Assembly (NCBI RefSeq): GCF_005281835.1
Contig: NZ_RZIS01000014.1
Location: 1 to 64,000, forward strand
Reading direction: 5' to 3'
DNA length: 64,000 nucleotides
Source of the DNA: Vibrio profundi
Lineage (GTDB): Bacteria; Pseudomonadota; Gammaproteobacteria; Enterobacterales; Vibrionaceae
Of the stretch, positions 43,667-52,358 are shown one piece after another (within the stretch, counting starts at the first letter, position 1; the number at the start of each line of letters is the position of its first letter). The position numbers and the translations under genes were made by a program. Under the pieces are notes generated by a model, which did not search any database, was not told the origin of the DNA, and was given only the letters and a program-made list of their open reading frames with translations.

Positions 43667-45358
43667 GTGTCTAAAATTATTGATCGTAAATGGCAACTGC
43701 TACCTATTGTCACCTTATCGATATCGATGTTTATCGGGATTTACTTTTTCTACATTACGTTAGAGAGGCTAGCTCACCAGTCGGTATTGGAAACCAGTCG
43801 CTCTATTCTGTCTGATGTTATTTATGAGATAGAAGAAGACTCTCCAGATTTCTCTTCATCAAAACTCATCGATGACTACATCGGTGAGCTTACCCAAGCC
43901 AGTGCTAGTACTCGTATTACCGTTATTGATGTTAATGGTATTGTGGTTGGCGATACTTCTCTTTCGGATCGCGCTTTAAGCACGGTCGAAAACCATGGTG
44001 ATAGGCCTGAATTTGAACTTGCCTATAGCAACGGGTTTGGCAGCGATGTACGTTTTAGTAGCGTGCTCTCAGTTTATCTCTTTTATTATGCCGAGAAAGT
44101 CTTTGTAGATGGCCGAGATTACATCATCACCTTATCGGTTCCGATGCATTCTTTAAAAAGTATGACGACTCATTTGATGACGATTCTAGGGGTAATGACA
44201 TTCTTAAGTATCAGTGTATTGATCGGAACGTCAGTGATGAGTCATCGCGTGATATTAACCAGTGTTAATCAAGAGAAGTCTAAACAAGATCAGAGAATCC
44301 ACCAGCGCACCATTGAAATTGAGTTATTGCACCGCTTGGCGAACATGCTTGCAGCCTGTAATAACTTAATGGAAGCGCAGAAAGTCGTCTCCGATATTAT
44401 TCCGCGTATTCTAGGTGATGTGAATGGTAGCGTTTCTTTGATGCGTTCATCGCGTAATTTACTGAACTTGCAGCTGGAGTGGGGGCGCTCTTGGCCTGGA
44501 AGCCGCAGCTTTAGCCCTGAGGAATGTTGGGCCTTAAGAAAAGGCGGCGCTCATTTATCTAATGATGAATACCATAACTTGTCTTGTGAACACATGTCTG
44601 GTGTCGAGCAAAATCAGACCTTGTGTATACCTCTGACCGCGCATGGAAATACCATTGGCATGCTGCACCTTTATTTTGGTAGTGGTGATGTCAAAGTTAA
44701 TGATGTGACTTACCAATTAGCATTTAGTGTTGCCGAGCACTTAGGTTTAGCGCTGGCTAACTTAAGCCTCCAAGAAAAACTTCGCTCACAAGCGCTAAGC
44801 GATCCACTGACCGGGTTATTCAATCGTCGCTTTTTTGAACAAAGTATGGATGAGCTGATTTTGAAGAGCGATAGAGACAATCAAGAGTTGTCGTTATTGA
44901 TGCTCGATCTTGATCATTTCAAGCGTTTTAATGACAATTTCGGTCATGATGCTGGTGATTATGTATTGAAAGAAATCAGCTTGTTACTTAAGCATTCCGT
45001 GATTGAAGAGGAAGTGGTTTGTCGCCTAGGCGGTGAAGAATTGGCGATCCTCTTGCCGAATTACACGAATGCGCGGGCGAATGAGTTTGCTGAGAAGATT
45101 TGCCGCTCTGTGCGAGATATGCACTTAGAACTAAAAGGCTTATCGTTAGGGCAACTTACCGTTTCGATTGGTATTGCCACTTATCCGAGTAACGCTTTGG
45201 ATGCAGAATCTGTGGTGAAGCACGCGGACAAAGCGTTGTACAAAGCGAAAGAGCAGGGCAGAGATCGTGTGGTGAGTTATCAACATATGAACGATGCGAG
45301 TCATCTAGAGCAGGATATTTCGCACCTTCCTAACGTTAAGAAGGAGACAGCTTCTTAG
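43667..45358 (+). CDS. Membrane GAF-GGDEF diguanylate cyclase
   Basis: The 563-residue sensor-type protein starts with GTG after AAGGAGGT. Membrane helices lie at about 12-32 and 168-190, enclosing a periplasmic domain. Next come a short linker coiled coil, a GAF-like domain (about 220-365) with several cysteines, and a GGDEF domain (from DPLTGLFNRR near 381). The active site reads GGEEL (residues 455-459), an accepted variant, so cyclic di-GMP synthesis is likely. The product-inhibition site RxxD is absent (IEEE in its place). The signal is unknown. The gene ends in a hairpin (45341-45369) overlapping its last codons. Confidence 0.88.
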   Translation: MSKIIDRKWQLLPIVTLSISMFIGIYFFYITLERLAHQSVLETSRSILSDVIYEIEEDSPDFSSSKLIDDYIGELTQASASTRITVIDVNGIVVGDTSLSDRALSTVENHGDRPEFELAYSNGFGSDVRFSSVLSVYLFYYAEKVFVDGRDYIITLSVPMHSLKSMTTHLMTILGVMTFLSISVLIGTSVMSHRVILTSVNQEKSKQDQRIHQRTIEIELLHRLANMLAACNNLMEAQKVVSDIIPRILGDVNGSVSLMRSSRNLLNLQLEWGRSWPGSRSFSPEECWALRKGGAHLSNDEYHNLSCEHMSGVEQNQTLCIPLTAHGNTIGMLHLYFGSGDVKVNDVTYQLAFSVAEHLGLALANLSLQEKLRSQALSDPLTGLFNRRFFEQSMDELILKSDRDNQELSLLMLDLDHFKRFNDNFGHDAGDYVLKEISLLLKHSVIEEEVVCRLGGEELAILLPNYTNARANEFAEKICRSVRDMHLELKGLSLGQLTVSIGIATYPSNALDAESVVKHADKALYKAKEQGRDRVVSYQHMNDASHLEQDISHLPNVKKETAS

Positions 45359-45379
45359 GCTATCTCCTTCATGGGCTAC

Positions 45380-46582
45380 TTATTCTTCGCTTACCACTCG
45401 TGAATTATCCGGAGCTGTAAAATGCTCCGATAATTTCTGATTGGCGATGATGTAGCCAATCCACAAACCTGCTAAACAAATCACAATAGCAACACCTGTC
45501 ACCGGAAGAGCTAAGCTAGCCATACTTGCGACTAAGCCACTTGCAATACTACTGATACAAATCTGGAAGCTGTTTTGTAGTCCAGCCGCGGTTGCTGGGC
45601 TTTGTTTCGCATTAGATAAAGCTCGGTTTACCACGATTGGGTAAAGGGCACCGTTTGCAACTGCGATCAAACAAAATGGTGCTAGCAGCGGCCAAATCGA
45701 TGTCAGTGTCCACTGAGAGGCGATGAAAATCAGTAATGTCGCCACCGTAAACAAGCCAATCAGTTGTTTGAGAACTAAAGAATCGCCAAATTTCTTCACG
45801 CCCACTTTGCCAAGGTAGCCACCCACCATAAACGCAATAGTTTGTGGGATGAAGCTTAAACCGATGTCTTTGGCTTCATAACCGAGTTGTGCCATGATCT
45901 CAGGCATACCGGTTAGGTAAGCGAAAAATGCAGCCGATGCACTGGCAAACATGATGACGTTGCCTAAGTAAGGCTTCGATTTAAGTAAAACCTTAATGTC
46001 GTTACTGATGCTGGTTTGCTTCTGCTCTGGTTGTTCTTTTGGTTGTGCCAGAGTGGTCGCAATAAGTAATGTACCTAATAGAGTTAGCGCGACAAAAATA
46101 CTGTGCCAGCCTAAGTTGTCTGCAAGTAGCACACCTAATTGTGGTGCGAGTGCTGGAGATAGCGCGACAAGTGGCATGATGGTGGCGAATATTTGCTGGC
46201 TCGCTTGCGCTGGGTAACGTTTGATTACCATTGCTTGCCAAATTACCGCAGGAGCACATACACCGATCGCTTGGATAAAGCGTAGTCCCAATAGCTGCCA
46301 CACTTCTGTGCTAAACGCTAAGCCAAAAGAAGCAAGTGTGAAAATGGCTAAGCCTGCTGCTAGCGTATTTCTGTGTCCGAATTTGTCACTCGCTAAGCCC
46401 CATAGAAGCTGGCCTACGGCCATACCAACAAGAAACACAGTTAAGGACAGAGCAATTTGCTCAGGGCCTGTAGCAAAGTCTGTTTCCATCATTTTGAATG
46501 CTGGCAGGTACATGTCTGTTGCAATGAAGCCAAGCATAGACAAAGCTGCTAAGTAAATAAGCTGAAATTTTGAAATATTCAT
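45380..46582 (-). CDS. punC: Purine nucleoside exporter PunC (MFS, Bcr/CflA type)
   Basis: The 400-residue MFS transporter has twelve predicted membrane helices. The N-terminus (LSMLGFIATDMYLPAFKMM) and FIQAIGVCAPAVIWQAMVI closely match E. coli PunC (YdhC), which has LSVLGFLATDMYLPAF and FVQAVGVCAAAVIWQALV. PunC is linked to purine nucleoside transport. The divergent neighbour is its regulator PunR, the same arrangement as in E. coli, which strengthens the call. Substrate range in this organism is inferred. Confidence 0.85.
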   Translation of the reverse strand: MNISKFQLIYLAALSMLGFIATDMYLPAFKMMETDFATGPEQIALSLTVFLVGMAVGQLLWGLASDKFGHRNTLAAGLAIFTLASFGLAFSTEVWQLLGLRFIQAIGVCAPAVIWQAMVIKRYPAQASQQIFATIMPLVALSPALAPQLGVLLADNLGWHSIFVALTLLGTLLIATTLAQPKEQPEQKQTSISNDIKVLLKSKPYLGNVIMFASASAAFFAYLTGMPEIMAQLGYEAKDIGLSFIPQTIAFMVGGYLGKVGVKKFGDSLVLKQLIGLFTVATLLIFIASQWTLTSIWPLLAPFCLIAVANGALYPIVVNRALSNAKQSPATAAGLQNSFQICISSIASGLVASMASLALPVTGVAIVICLAGLWIGYIIANQKLSEHFTAPDNSRVVSEE

Positions 46583-46751
46583 AAAAGTGCCAGATAGTCG
46601 ATGATGTCTAGTATTAGATTTATCATCAAAAAAATTGTTTGCTCAAAGAGTGCTCAACACCCCATTATTTTTACCTCGCCATTCTATTTTTCGATCTATT
46701 CAAAATAAAACGTTAAAATTAGTGGTTATCAATCAAAAAATTTGAAGGCTT

Positions 46752-47654
46752 ATGTTTTCTAAATCTTCGTTAGAGATGCTCGATACCGTTGCGCGTTTAG
46801 GCAGTTTTACTGCGGCTGCAGAGCAGCTTCACAAAGTACCCTCCGCGATCAGCTATGGTGTTCGACAAGTTGAACAAGAGTTGGATGTGCTGCTGTTTCG
46901 CCGACTTCCTCGAAAGGTTGAGTTAACGCCGGCTGGGGAGTTATTTATTGAGGAAGCAAGGGCGTTGCTTCGCCAAATGGAAGAAGTCAAAGCGCAAACG
47001 AAAAGGGCATCGCATGGTTGGCAGAAAACCTTGAAACTCACGCTGGATAATGTGGTCAAGCTAGAGAAGATGAAACCTATGATCGAAGCCTTCTATGAGA
47101 AGTTTGAATTCGCGGAGCTTCAAATCAATATGGAAGTGTTTAATGGCTCTTGGGAAGCGATAGCTCAGGGCCGAGCGGACATTGTTATTGGGGCGACGTC
47201 TGCGATCCCTGTTGGTGGCGATTTCGAAGTTCGGGATATGGGGCGACTAGATTGGGCATTTGTCATGTCTCCAAGTCACCCATGTGTACGAGAACAAAAT
47301 CTAACAGAAGCGTTTGTGAGCCAATATCCAGCGATATGCTTGGATGATACATCAAGTGTGCTTCCAAAGCGTCATACTGGCCACTACGCCAGCCAAAGGC
47401 GTTTGCTATTACCCAATTGGTACAGCGCGATTGAATGCCTTAAAAATGGCGTAGGCGTTGGCTATATGCCTCGACATATTGCAATGCCTTTGATTGAAGA
47501 AGGTATGCTGGTGGAAAAAATACTGCCAGACGATAAACCATTGAGCCAATGCTGCTTAGTGTGGCGAAAAGACGATAACCATAAGTTAATTGAGTGGATG
47601 GTCGATTATTTAGGGTCGAGCCAGCAACTGCATCAGGACTGGCTGGAATATTAG
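46752..47654 (+). CDS. punR: LysR-family regulator PunR
   Basis: The 300-residue regulator has an N-terminal winged helix-turn-helix (FTAAAEQLHKVPSAISYGVR) very like E. coli PunR (YdhB: FSAAAQELHRVPSAVSYTVR). The effector domain shares EVFNGSWEAI, IGATSAIPVGG and RDMGRLDW with it. It is divergent from punC across a 169-base AT-rich region, where its operator should lie; I could not assign the site. In E. coli PunR activates punC. A terminator follows immediately. Confidence 0.87.
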   Translation: MFSKSSLEMLDTVARLGSFTAAAEQLHKVPSAISYGVRQVEQELDVLLFRRLPRKVELTPAGELFIEEARALLRQMEEVKAQTKRASHGWQKTLKLTLDNVVKLEKMKPMIEAFYEKFEFAELQINMEVFNGSWEAIAQGRADIVIGATSAIPVGGDFEVRDMGRLDWAFVMSPSHPCVREQNLTEAFVSQYPAICLDDTSSVLPKRHTGHYASQRRLLLPNWYSAIECLKNGVGVGYMPRHIAMPLIEEGMLVEKILPDDKPLSQCCLVWRKDDNHKLIEWMVDYLGSSQQLHQDWLEY

Positions 47655-47659
47655 CGAAC

Positions 47660-47687
47660 AAAAAGGCGAGCTTTTGCTCGCCTTTTT
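47660..47687. terminator. Bidirectional terminator between punR and ilvA
   Basis: The stem AAAAAGGCGAGC/GCTCGCCTTTTT with a TTTT loop works in both directions, 6 bases after punR and 12 bases after the end of ilvA. Confidence 0.92.
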
Positions 47688-47698
47688 AATGGGTTCGA

Positions 47699-49246
47699 CT
47701 AAGACAAAAAGAACTGATAGGACGGGTTATCCGTTTCGTCCTTACATTGGTAGCCTAACTCACGTAAGTGACGAGAGAACTCAGCCAGATCATGCTCGTC
47801 TAATTCAAAGCCACACAATACGCGACCGTAGTCTGCACCGTGGTTACGGTAATTGAATAAACTGATGTTCCAGTGAGTACCGAGTGTGCTCAAGAATTTA
47901 ACCAAAGCGCCAGGGTACTCCGGAAACTCAAAGCTGTATAAGCGTTCTTTTAATGGCTTTGAAGGCTTACCGCCGATCATGTAGCGAACGTGCAGTTTTG
48001 CCATTTCGTCATCAGAGAGATCAACGACTGGGTAACCACCATCACGGAGATCGTGAATGATGTTGTCTAGCTCTTCTTGACCACCTTGTAGGCGGACACC
48101 CACGAAGATATTCGCCAAACTGTCATCGTTATAACGGTAGTTAAACTCGGTAACCGCGCGGCCACCAATCAGATTACAGAACTCAAAGAATGCGCCTTGG
48201 CGCTCAGGAATCGTAACCGCGAGCAGGCCTTCACGTTTTTCACCCAGTTCACAGCGTTCAGATACGTAGCGTAAACCGTGGAAGTTAGTGTTGGCACCAG
48301 ACAGGACGGTACCTAACTGTTTATCTTTCAATTGATTTTGCTCGGCGAACTTCTTCAATCCTGCAAGAGCTAAGGCACCAGAAGGTTCGGCAATCGCTCG
48401 GGTGTCTTCAAAAATATCTTTGACTGCCGCACAGATTTCGTCACTTGAAACCGCAATGTGGCCATCAATGTATTTTTGGCAAAGGCGGAAGGTTTCTTCG
48501 CCAATGCGTTTAACCGCCACACCGTCAGCAAACATGCTGACTTGATCAAGGATTACGGGTTCTCCGGCATCCAGTGCTGCTTTCAAACAAGAAGAATCTT
48601 CAGGTTCTACGGCAATGACTTTGATCTCTGGCATGAGCTGTTTGACGAGTACTGCAACCCCAGCAGCTAAACCTCCGCCACCAACAGGTACGAAGATATA
48701 GTCTAAGTGGCCATTTTGCTGCAGCATTTCCATGCCGATAGTGCCTTGTCCTGCAATCACCAGTGGATGATCGAAAGGCGGTACAAACGTATAGCCATGC
48801 TCGTTTGATAGGCGTTCTGCTTCCGCTTTGGCTTCATCGAAGTTACTGCCATGCAGTACCACATTACCACCAAAGCCTCGAACGGCTTCGACTTTGATAT
48901 CTGGCGTGGTTTTCGGCATGACGATCGTGGTCTGAATTCCAAGCTTAGAGCCAGACAGGGCCATCCCTTGAGCATGGTTACCTGCCGAAGCCGCAATGAC
49001 TCCTGCAGATTTTTGTGCGCCAGTGAGGCTAGCCACCATGTTGTAGGCGCCACGTAACTTAAAGGAATGCACAGGTTGTCGGTCTTCACGTTTGATGAAA
49101 ACTTGGTTGCCGACTCGCTCATTTAGGCGAGGCATTGCTTGGAGTGGGGTGACCGTAGCCACCTCATAAACAGGAGCGCGTAATATCTGGCGCAGGTAGT
49201 CTGCACCAGATTGTTCCCGTTCTTTTGTTGGAAAAGAATCGGTCAT
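47699..49246 (-). CDS. ilvA: Threonine dehydratase, biosynthetic (IlvA)
   Basis: The 515-residue PLP enzyme converts threonine to 2-oxobutyrate, the first step to isoleucine. The PLP lysine is in HSFKLRGAYN (about residue 63), and the glycine-rich phosphate loop is VGGGGLAAGVA. Two ACT-like regulatory domains from about 335 give isoleucine inhibition. Length matches E. coli (514). It is the last gene of ilvGMEDA, 3 bases after ilvD. Confidence 0.97.
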   Translation of the reverse strand: MTDSFPTKEREQSGADYLRQILRAPVYEVATVTPLQAMPRLNERVGNQVFIKREDRQPVHSFKLRGAYNMVASLTGAQKSAGVIAASAGNHAQGMALSGSKLGIQTTIVMPKTTPDIKVEAVRGFGGNVVLHGSNFDEAKAEAERLSNEHGYTFVPPFDHPLVIAGQGTIGMEMLQQNGHLDYIFVPVGGGGLAAGVAVLVKQLMPEIKVIAVEPEDSSCLKAALDAGEPVILDQVSMFADGVAVKRIGEETFRLCQKYIDGHIAVSSDEICAAVKDIFEDTRAIAEPSGALALAGLKKFAEQNQLKDKQLGTVLSGANTNFHGLRYVSERCELGEKREGLLAVTIPERQGAFFEFCNLIGGRAVTEFNYRYNDDSLANIFVGVRLQGGQEELDNIIHDLRDGGYPVVDLSDDEMAKLHVRYMIGGKPSKPLKERLYSFEFPEYPGALVKFLSTLGTHWNISLFNYRNHGADYGRVLCGFELDEHDLAEFSRHLRELGYQCKDETDNPSYQFFLS

Positions 49247-49249
49247 AGA

Positions 49250-51091
49250 TTAGTCCTCAAGTTTGGACTTATCACGTACTGCACCTTTGTCAGCACTGGT
49301 CGCCATACTTGCGTAAGCTTTTAGTGCGAATGATACTTCACGTTGACGGTCAGCAGGCTTCCAACCTAATTCATCTTGCTTAGCGCGACGAGTTGCTAGC
49401 TCTTCTTCAGACACATCTAATGTGATTGAACGGCTAGGGATATCAATAGTGATGATGTCGCCATCTTGAACCAGGCCGATAGTACCGCCACTTGCGGCTT
49501 CAGGTGACGCGTGACCGATTGAAAGGCCTGATGTACCACCAGAGAAGCGACCATCAGTCAGTAGTGCACACGATTTGCCTAAGCCCATCGATTTTAGGTA
49601 AGTCGTTGGGTAAAGCATTTCTTGCATGCCTGGGCCACCTTTAGGGCCTTCGTAGCGAATAACAACCACTTCGCCCGCTTTCACTTTGCCACCAAGAATG
49701 CCTTCTACAGCTGTATCTTGGCTTTCAAACACGATGGCAGGACCTTGGAATTTTAAGTTTTCTTCGTCTACACCAGCGGTCTTAACGATACAGCCATCAA
49801 CGGCAATGTTGCCGGAAAGAACGGCTAAGCCACCTTCTTGGCTGAAGGCATTTTCTTTGGTGCGGATACAGCCTTCTTTGCGATCGTCATCCAAACGATC
49901 CCAGCGGCAGTCTTGAGAGAAAGCTTGCGTGGTACGGATACCAGCAGGGCCAGCACGGAAGAACTTCAATACTTCTTCGTCTTCGGTTTGCATGATGTCG
50001 TATTGTGCTAGCTGCTCTTTCATTGATAGGCCAAGCACTGTGCTAGTGTCACCGTTAAGTAGACCTGCGCGATCAAGTTCACCAAGAATCGCCATTACAC
50101 CACCAGCGCGGTGTACATCTTCCATGTGGTATTTCTGAGTTGAAGGCGCCACTTTACATAAGTGTGGTACGCGGCGAGACATTTCATCGATGTCGTTCAT
50201 ATCGAAATCGATCTCACCTTCTTGAGCCGCTGCTAATAAATGAAGAACGGTATTACTTGAGCCACCCATTGCGATATCGAGCGCCATTGCGTTTTCAAAA
50301 GCAGGGCGGTTCGCGATATTACGTGGTAGTGCTGATTCGTCATCTTGCTCGTAGTAACGTTTCGTCAGTTCAACGACACGTTTACCTGCATTGATAAATA
50401 GCTGTTCACGATCGGCGTGCGTTGCCAGCATCGAACCGTTACCTGGTTGAGATAACCCCAGAGCTTCTGTTAAGCAGTTCATCGAGTTAGCCGTGAACAT
50501 GCCTGAACATGATCCACATGTTGGACATGCTGAACGCTCGATCTGCTCACTTTGCTCGTCAGATACAGTTGGATCGGCACCTTGGATCATCGCGTCAACC
50601 AGATCCAGTTTGATAAGTTGATCTGAAAGCTTAGTTTTACCCGCTTCCATTGGGCCGCCCGATACAAAGATCACAGGGATGTTCAGGCGCATAGCTGCCA
50701 TCATCATTCCCGGGGTGATTTTGTCACAGTTAGAAATACATACCATGGCATCGGCACAGTGTGCATTGACCATGTACTCAACGGAATCGGCGATCAGTTC
50801 ACGAGATGGCAGTGAGTACAGCATGCCGCCGTGTCCCATTGCGATACCATCATCCACCGCGATGGTGTTGAATTCTTTCGCGATACCGCCTGCTTTCTCG
50901 ATTTCACCGGCAACCAATTGACCCATATCTTTAAGGTGAACGTGGCCAGGTACAAATTGAGTGAATGAGTTTACAACCGCGATGATTGGTTTACCGAAGT
51001 CATCATCTTTTACACCAGTTGCACGCCATAATGCGCGGGCACCAGCCATGTTGCGTCCGTGGGTAGTCGTTGCTGAACGATAGATAGGCAT
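49250..51091 (-). CDS. ilvD: Dihydroxy-acid dehydratase IlvD
   Basis: The 613-residue iron-sulfur enzyme converts dihydroxy acids to 2-oxo acids in valine and isoleucine synthesis. Cluster cysteines are in CISNCDKITPGM (about 119-130) and ACPTCGSCSGMFTANSMNC (about 191-209). GRFSGGTSGLSIGH is the C-terminal signature. Length matches E. coli (616). It is 19 bases after ilvE. Confidence 0.98.
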   Translation of the reverse strand: MPIYRSATTTHGRNMAGARALWRATGVKDDDFGKPIIAVVNSFTQFVPGHVHLKDMGQLVAGEIEKAGGIAKEFNTIAVDDGIAMGHGGMLYSLPSRELIADSVEYMVNAHCADAMVCISNCDKITPGMMMAAMRLNIPVIFVSGGPMEAGKTKLSDQLIKLDLVDAMIQGADPTVSDEQSEQIERSACPTCGSCSGMFTANSMNCLTEALGLSQPGNGSMLATHADREQLFINAGKRVVELTKRYYEQDDESALPRNIANRPAFENAMALDIAMGGSSNTVLHLLAAAQEGEIDFDMNDIDEMSRRVPHLCKVAPSTQKYHMEDVHRAGGVMAILGELDRAGLLNGDTSTVLGLSMKEQLAQYDIMQTEDEEVLKFFRAGPAGIRTTQAFSQDCRWDRLDDDRKEGCIRTKENAFSQEGGLAVLSGNIAVDGCIVKTAGVDEENLKFQGPAIVFESQDTAVEGILGGKVKAGEVVVIRYEGPKGGPGMQEMLYPTTYLKSMGLGKSCALLTDGRFSGGTSGLSIGHASPEAASGGTIGLVQDGDIITIDIPSRSITLDVSEEELATRRAKQDELGWKPADRQREVSFALKAYASMATSADKGAVRDKSKLED

Positions 51092-51110
51092 TGCTTAAAT
51101 CCTTATAAAT

Positions 51111-52061
51111 TTATTTAGCTGATGGCGCATTTTCTGGGTATACATAATCCAACCAACCCCACTTGTCTTCAGTGGTGCCGTTGAACAAACCAAAATAAGC
51201 AGCTTGAATTTTTTCTGTAATCGGGCCACGTTTACCGCAACCCACTTCAATTTTGTCGACGGTACGCACTGGAACGATTTCCGCTGCAGTACCTGTCATG
51301 AATACTTCGTCAGCAAGATAGAGCGCTTCACGTGCGATGTTTTCTTCGCGGATCTCGTAGCCCATTTCTTTTGCAAGCGTCATGATTGAATCGCGAGTGA
51401 TGCCCGGCAAGATTGCGCTGGTCGCTGGTGGTGTAGAAAGAATACCGTTACGAATCACAAAGATGTTTTCGCCAGCCCCTTCAGATAAGTAACCATCTAC
51501 ACTCAGTGCGATACCTTCATCGTAACCATGGCGGCGAGCTTCACCCCCAACAAGTAATGATGATAGGTAGTTACCACCAGCTTTTGCTGCGGTAGGGATA
51601 GTATTAGGTGCAGCGCGGTTCCAGCTAGAGATCATCGCATCGACGCCATTTTCTAGCGCTTCTTCACCTAGGTAAGAACCCCACGGGAACGCCGCAATGA
51701 TCAGGTCCATTTCTGTGGATTCAGGAGGGCAAACGCCTAGCCCTACATTTCCTACAAAACCAAGAGGGCGGATGTAAGCGGAATCTAGCTTGTTTTCACG
51801 AAGTGTTTCGCGAGTTGCTTCCATGATTTCCTCTTCGGTATAGGGAATCGGGAAGCGGTAAATCTTCGCTGAATCTTTCAGGCGTTTAGCGTGTTCTGGG
51901 TGACGGAAAATCACTGGGCCATTTGGCGTGTTGTAGCAACGAACCCCTTCAAATACTGATGTTCCGTAGTGCATAGCGTGAGTAAGGACGTGAACATTGG
52001 CTTCAGCCCATGGCACTAACTTACCGTTAAACCAAATATAATCTGCTGTTTTAGCTGTCAT
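51111..52061 (-). CDS. ilvE: Branched-chain amino acid aminotransferase IlvE
   Basis: The 316-residue fold-type IV aminotransferase makes the final step to Val, Leu and Ile. HYGTSVFEGVRCYN and the PLP lysine in PTAAKAGGNYLSSLL (about residue 165) match E. coli IlvE, as does EGAGENIFVI. It is a few residues longer than E. coli (309). It starts 11 bases after ilvM. Confidence 0.97.
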   Translation of the reverse strand: MTAKTADYIWFNGKLVPWAEANVHVLTHAMHYGTSVFEGVRCYNTPNGPVIFRHPEHAKRLKDSAKIYRFPIPYTEEEIMEATRETLRENKLDSAYIRPLGFVGNVGLGVCPPESTEMDLIIAAFPWGSYLGEEALENGVDAMISSWNRAAPNTIPTAAKAGGNYLSSLLVGGEARRHGYDEGIALSVDGYLSEGAGENIFVIRNGILSTPPATSAILPGITRDSIMTLAKEMGYEIREENIAREALYLADEVFMTGTAAEIVPVRTVDKIEVGCGKRGPITEKIQAAYFGLFNGTTEDKWGWLDYVYPENAPSAK

Positions 52062-52072
52062 CTTTGCCTTCC

Positions 52073-52357
52073 TTATGCACTGATTTTTTGTTGTAAGTTG
52101 TTGTTTGGCAGTTCGTTTTTGCTGATGGTAATCACATCAACGGTACGTACGTCCCACAACTTTTCAATTTGATTAACTAAGAATGAAATTGGACGCTCAC
52201 TGTCGACAATGATTTCAACGCTAGCGATTTTGCTTTCGTGGTTTTGCGTTCCCGCAACTTGCTTAACAATAAAACCACGGTGGCGAATAACACGAAGAAC
52301 ACGTTCTAAAAGTACCGGTTTGTCGTCGGCTTTAATATCCAGTAAATATCTTTCCAT
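52073..52357 (-). CDS. ilvM: Acetolactate synthase II small subunit IlvM
   Basis: The 94-residue ACT-domain protein is the small subunit of acetohydroxyacid synthase II. The pattern VLLERVLRVIRHRGFIVKQV followed by IVDSERPISFLVNQIEKLWDV fits IlvM and not the longer IlvN or IlvH. It begins one base after the ilvG stop, so the two subunits are coupled. Confidence 0.93.
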   Translation of the reverse strand: MERYLLDIKADDKPVLLERVLRVIRHRGFIVKQVAGTQNHESKIASVEIIVDSERPISFLVNQIEKLWDVRTVDVITISKNELPNNNLQQKISA

Positions 52358-52358
52358 T

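Noticed and set aside
45341..45369. Hairpin at the end of the GGDEF gene as a full terminator
   Set aside because: The stem overlaps the coding end and lacks a T tract after it, so it is only mentioned with the gene.
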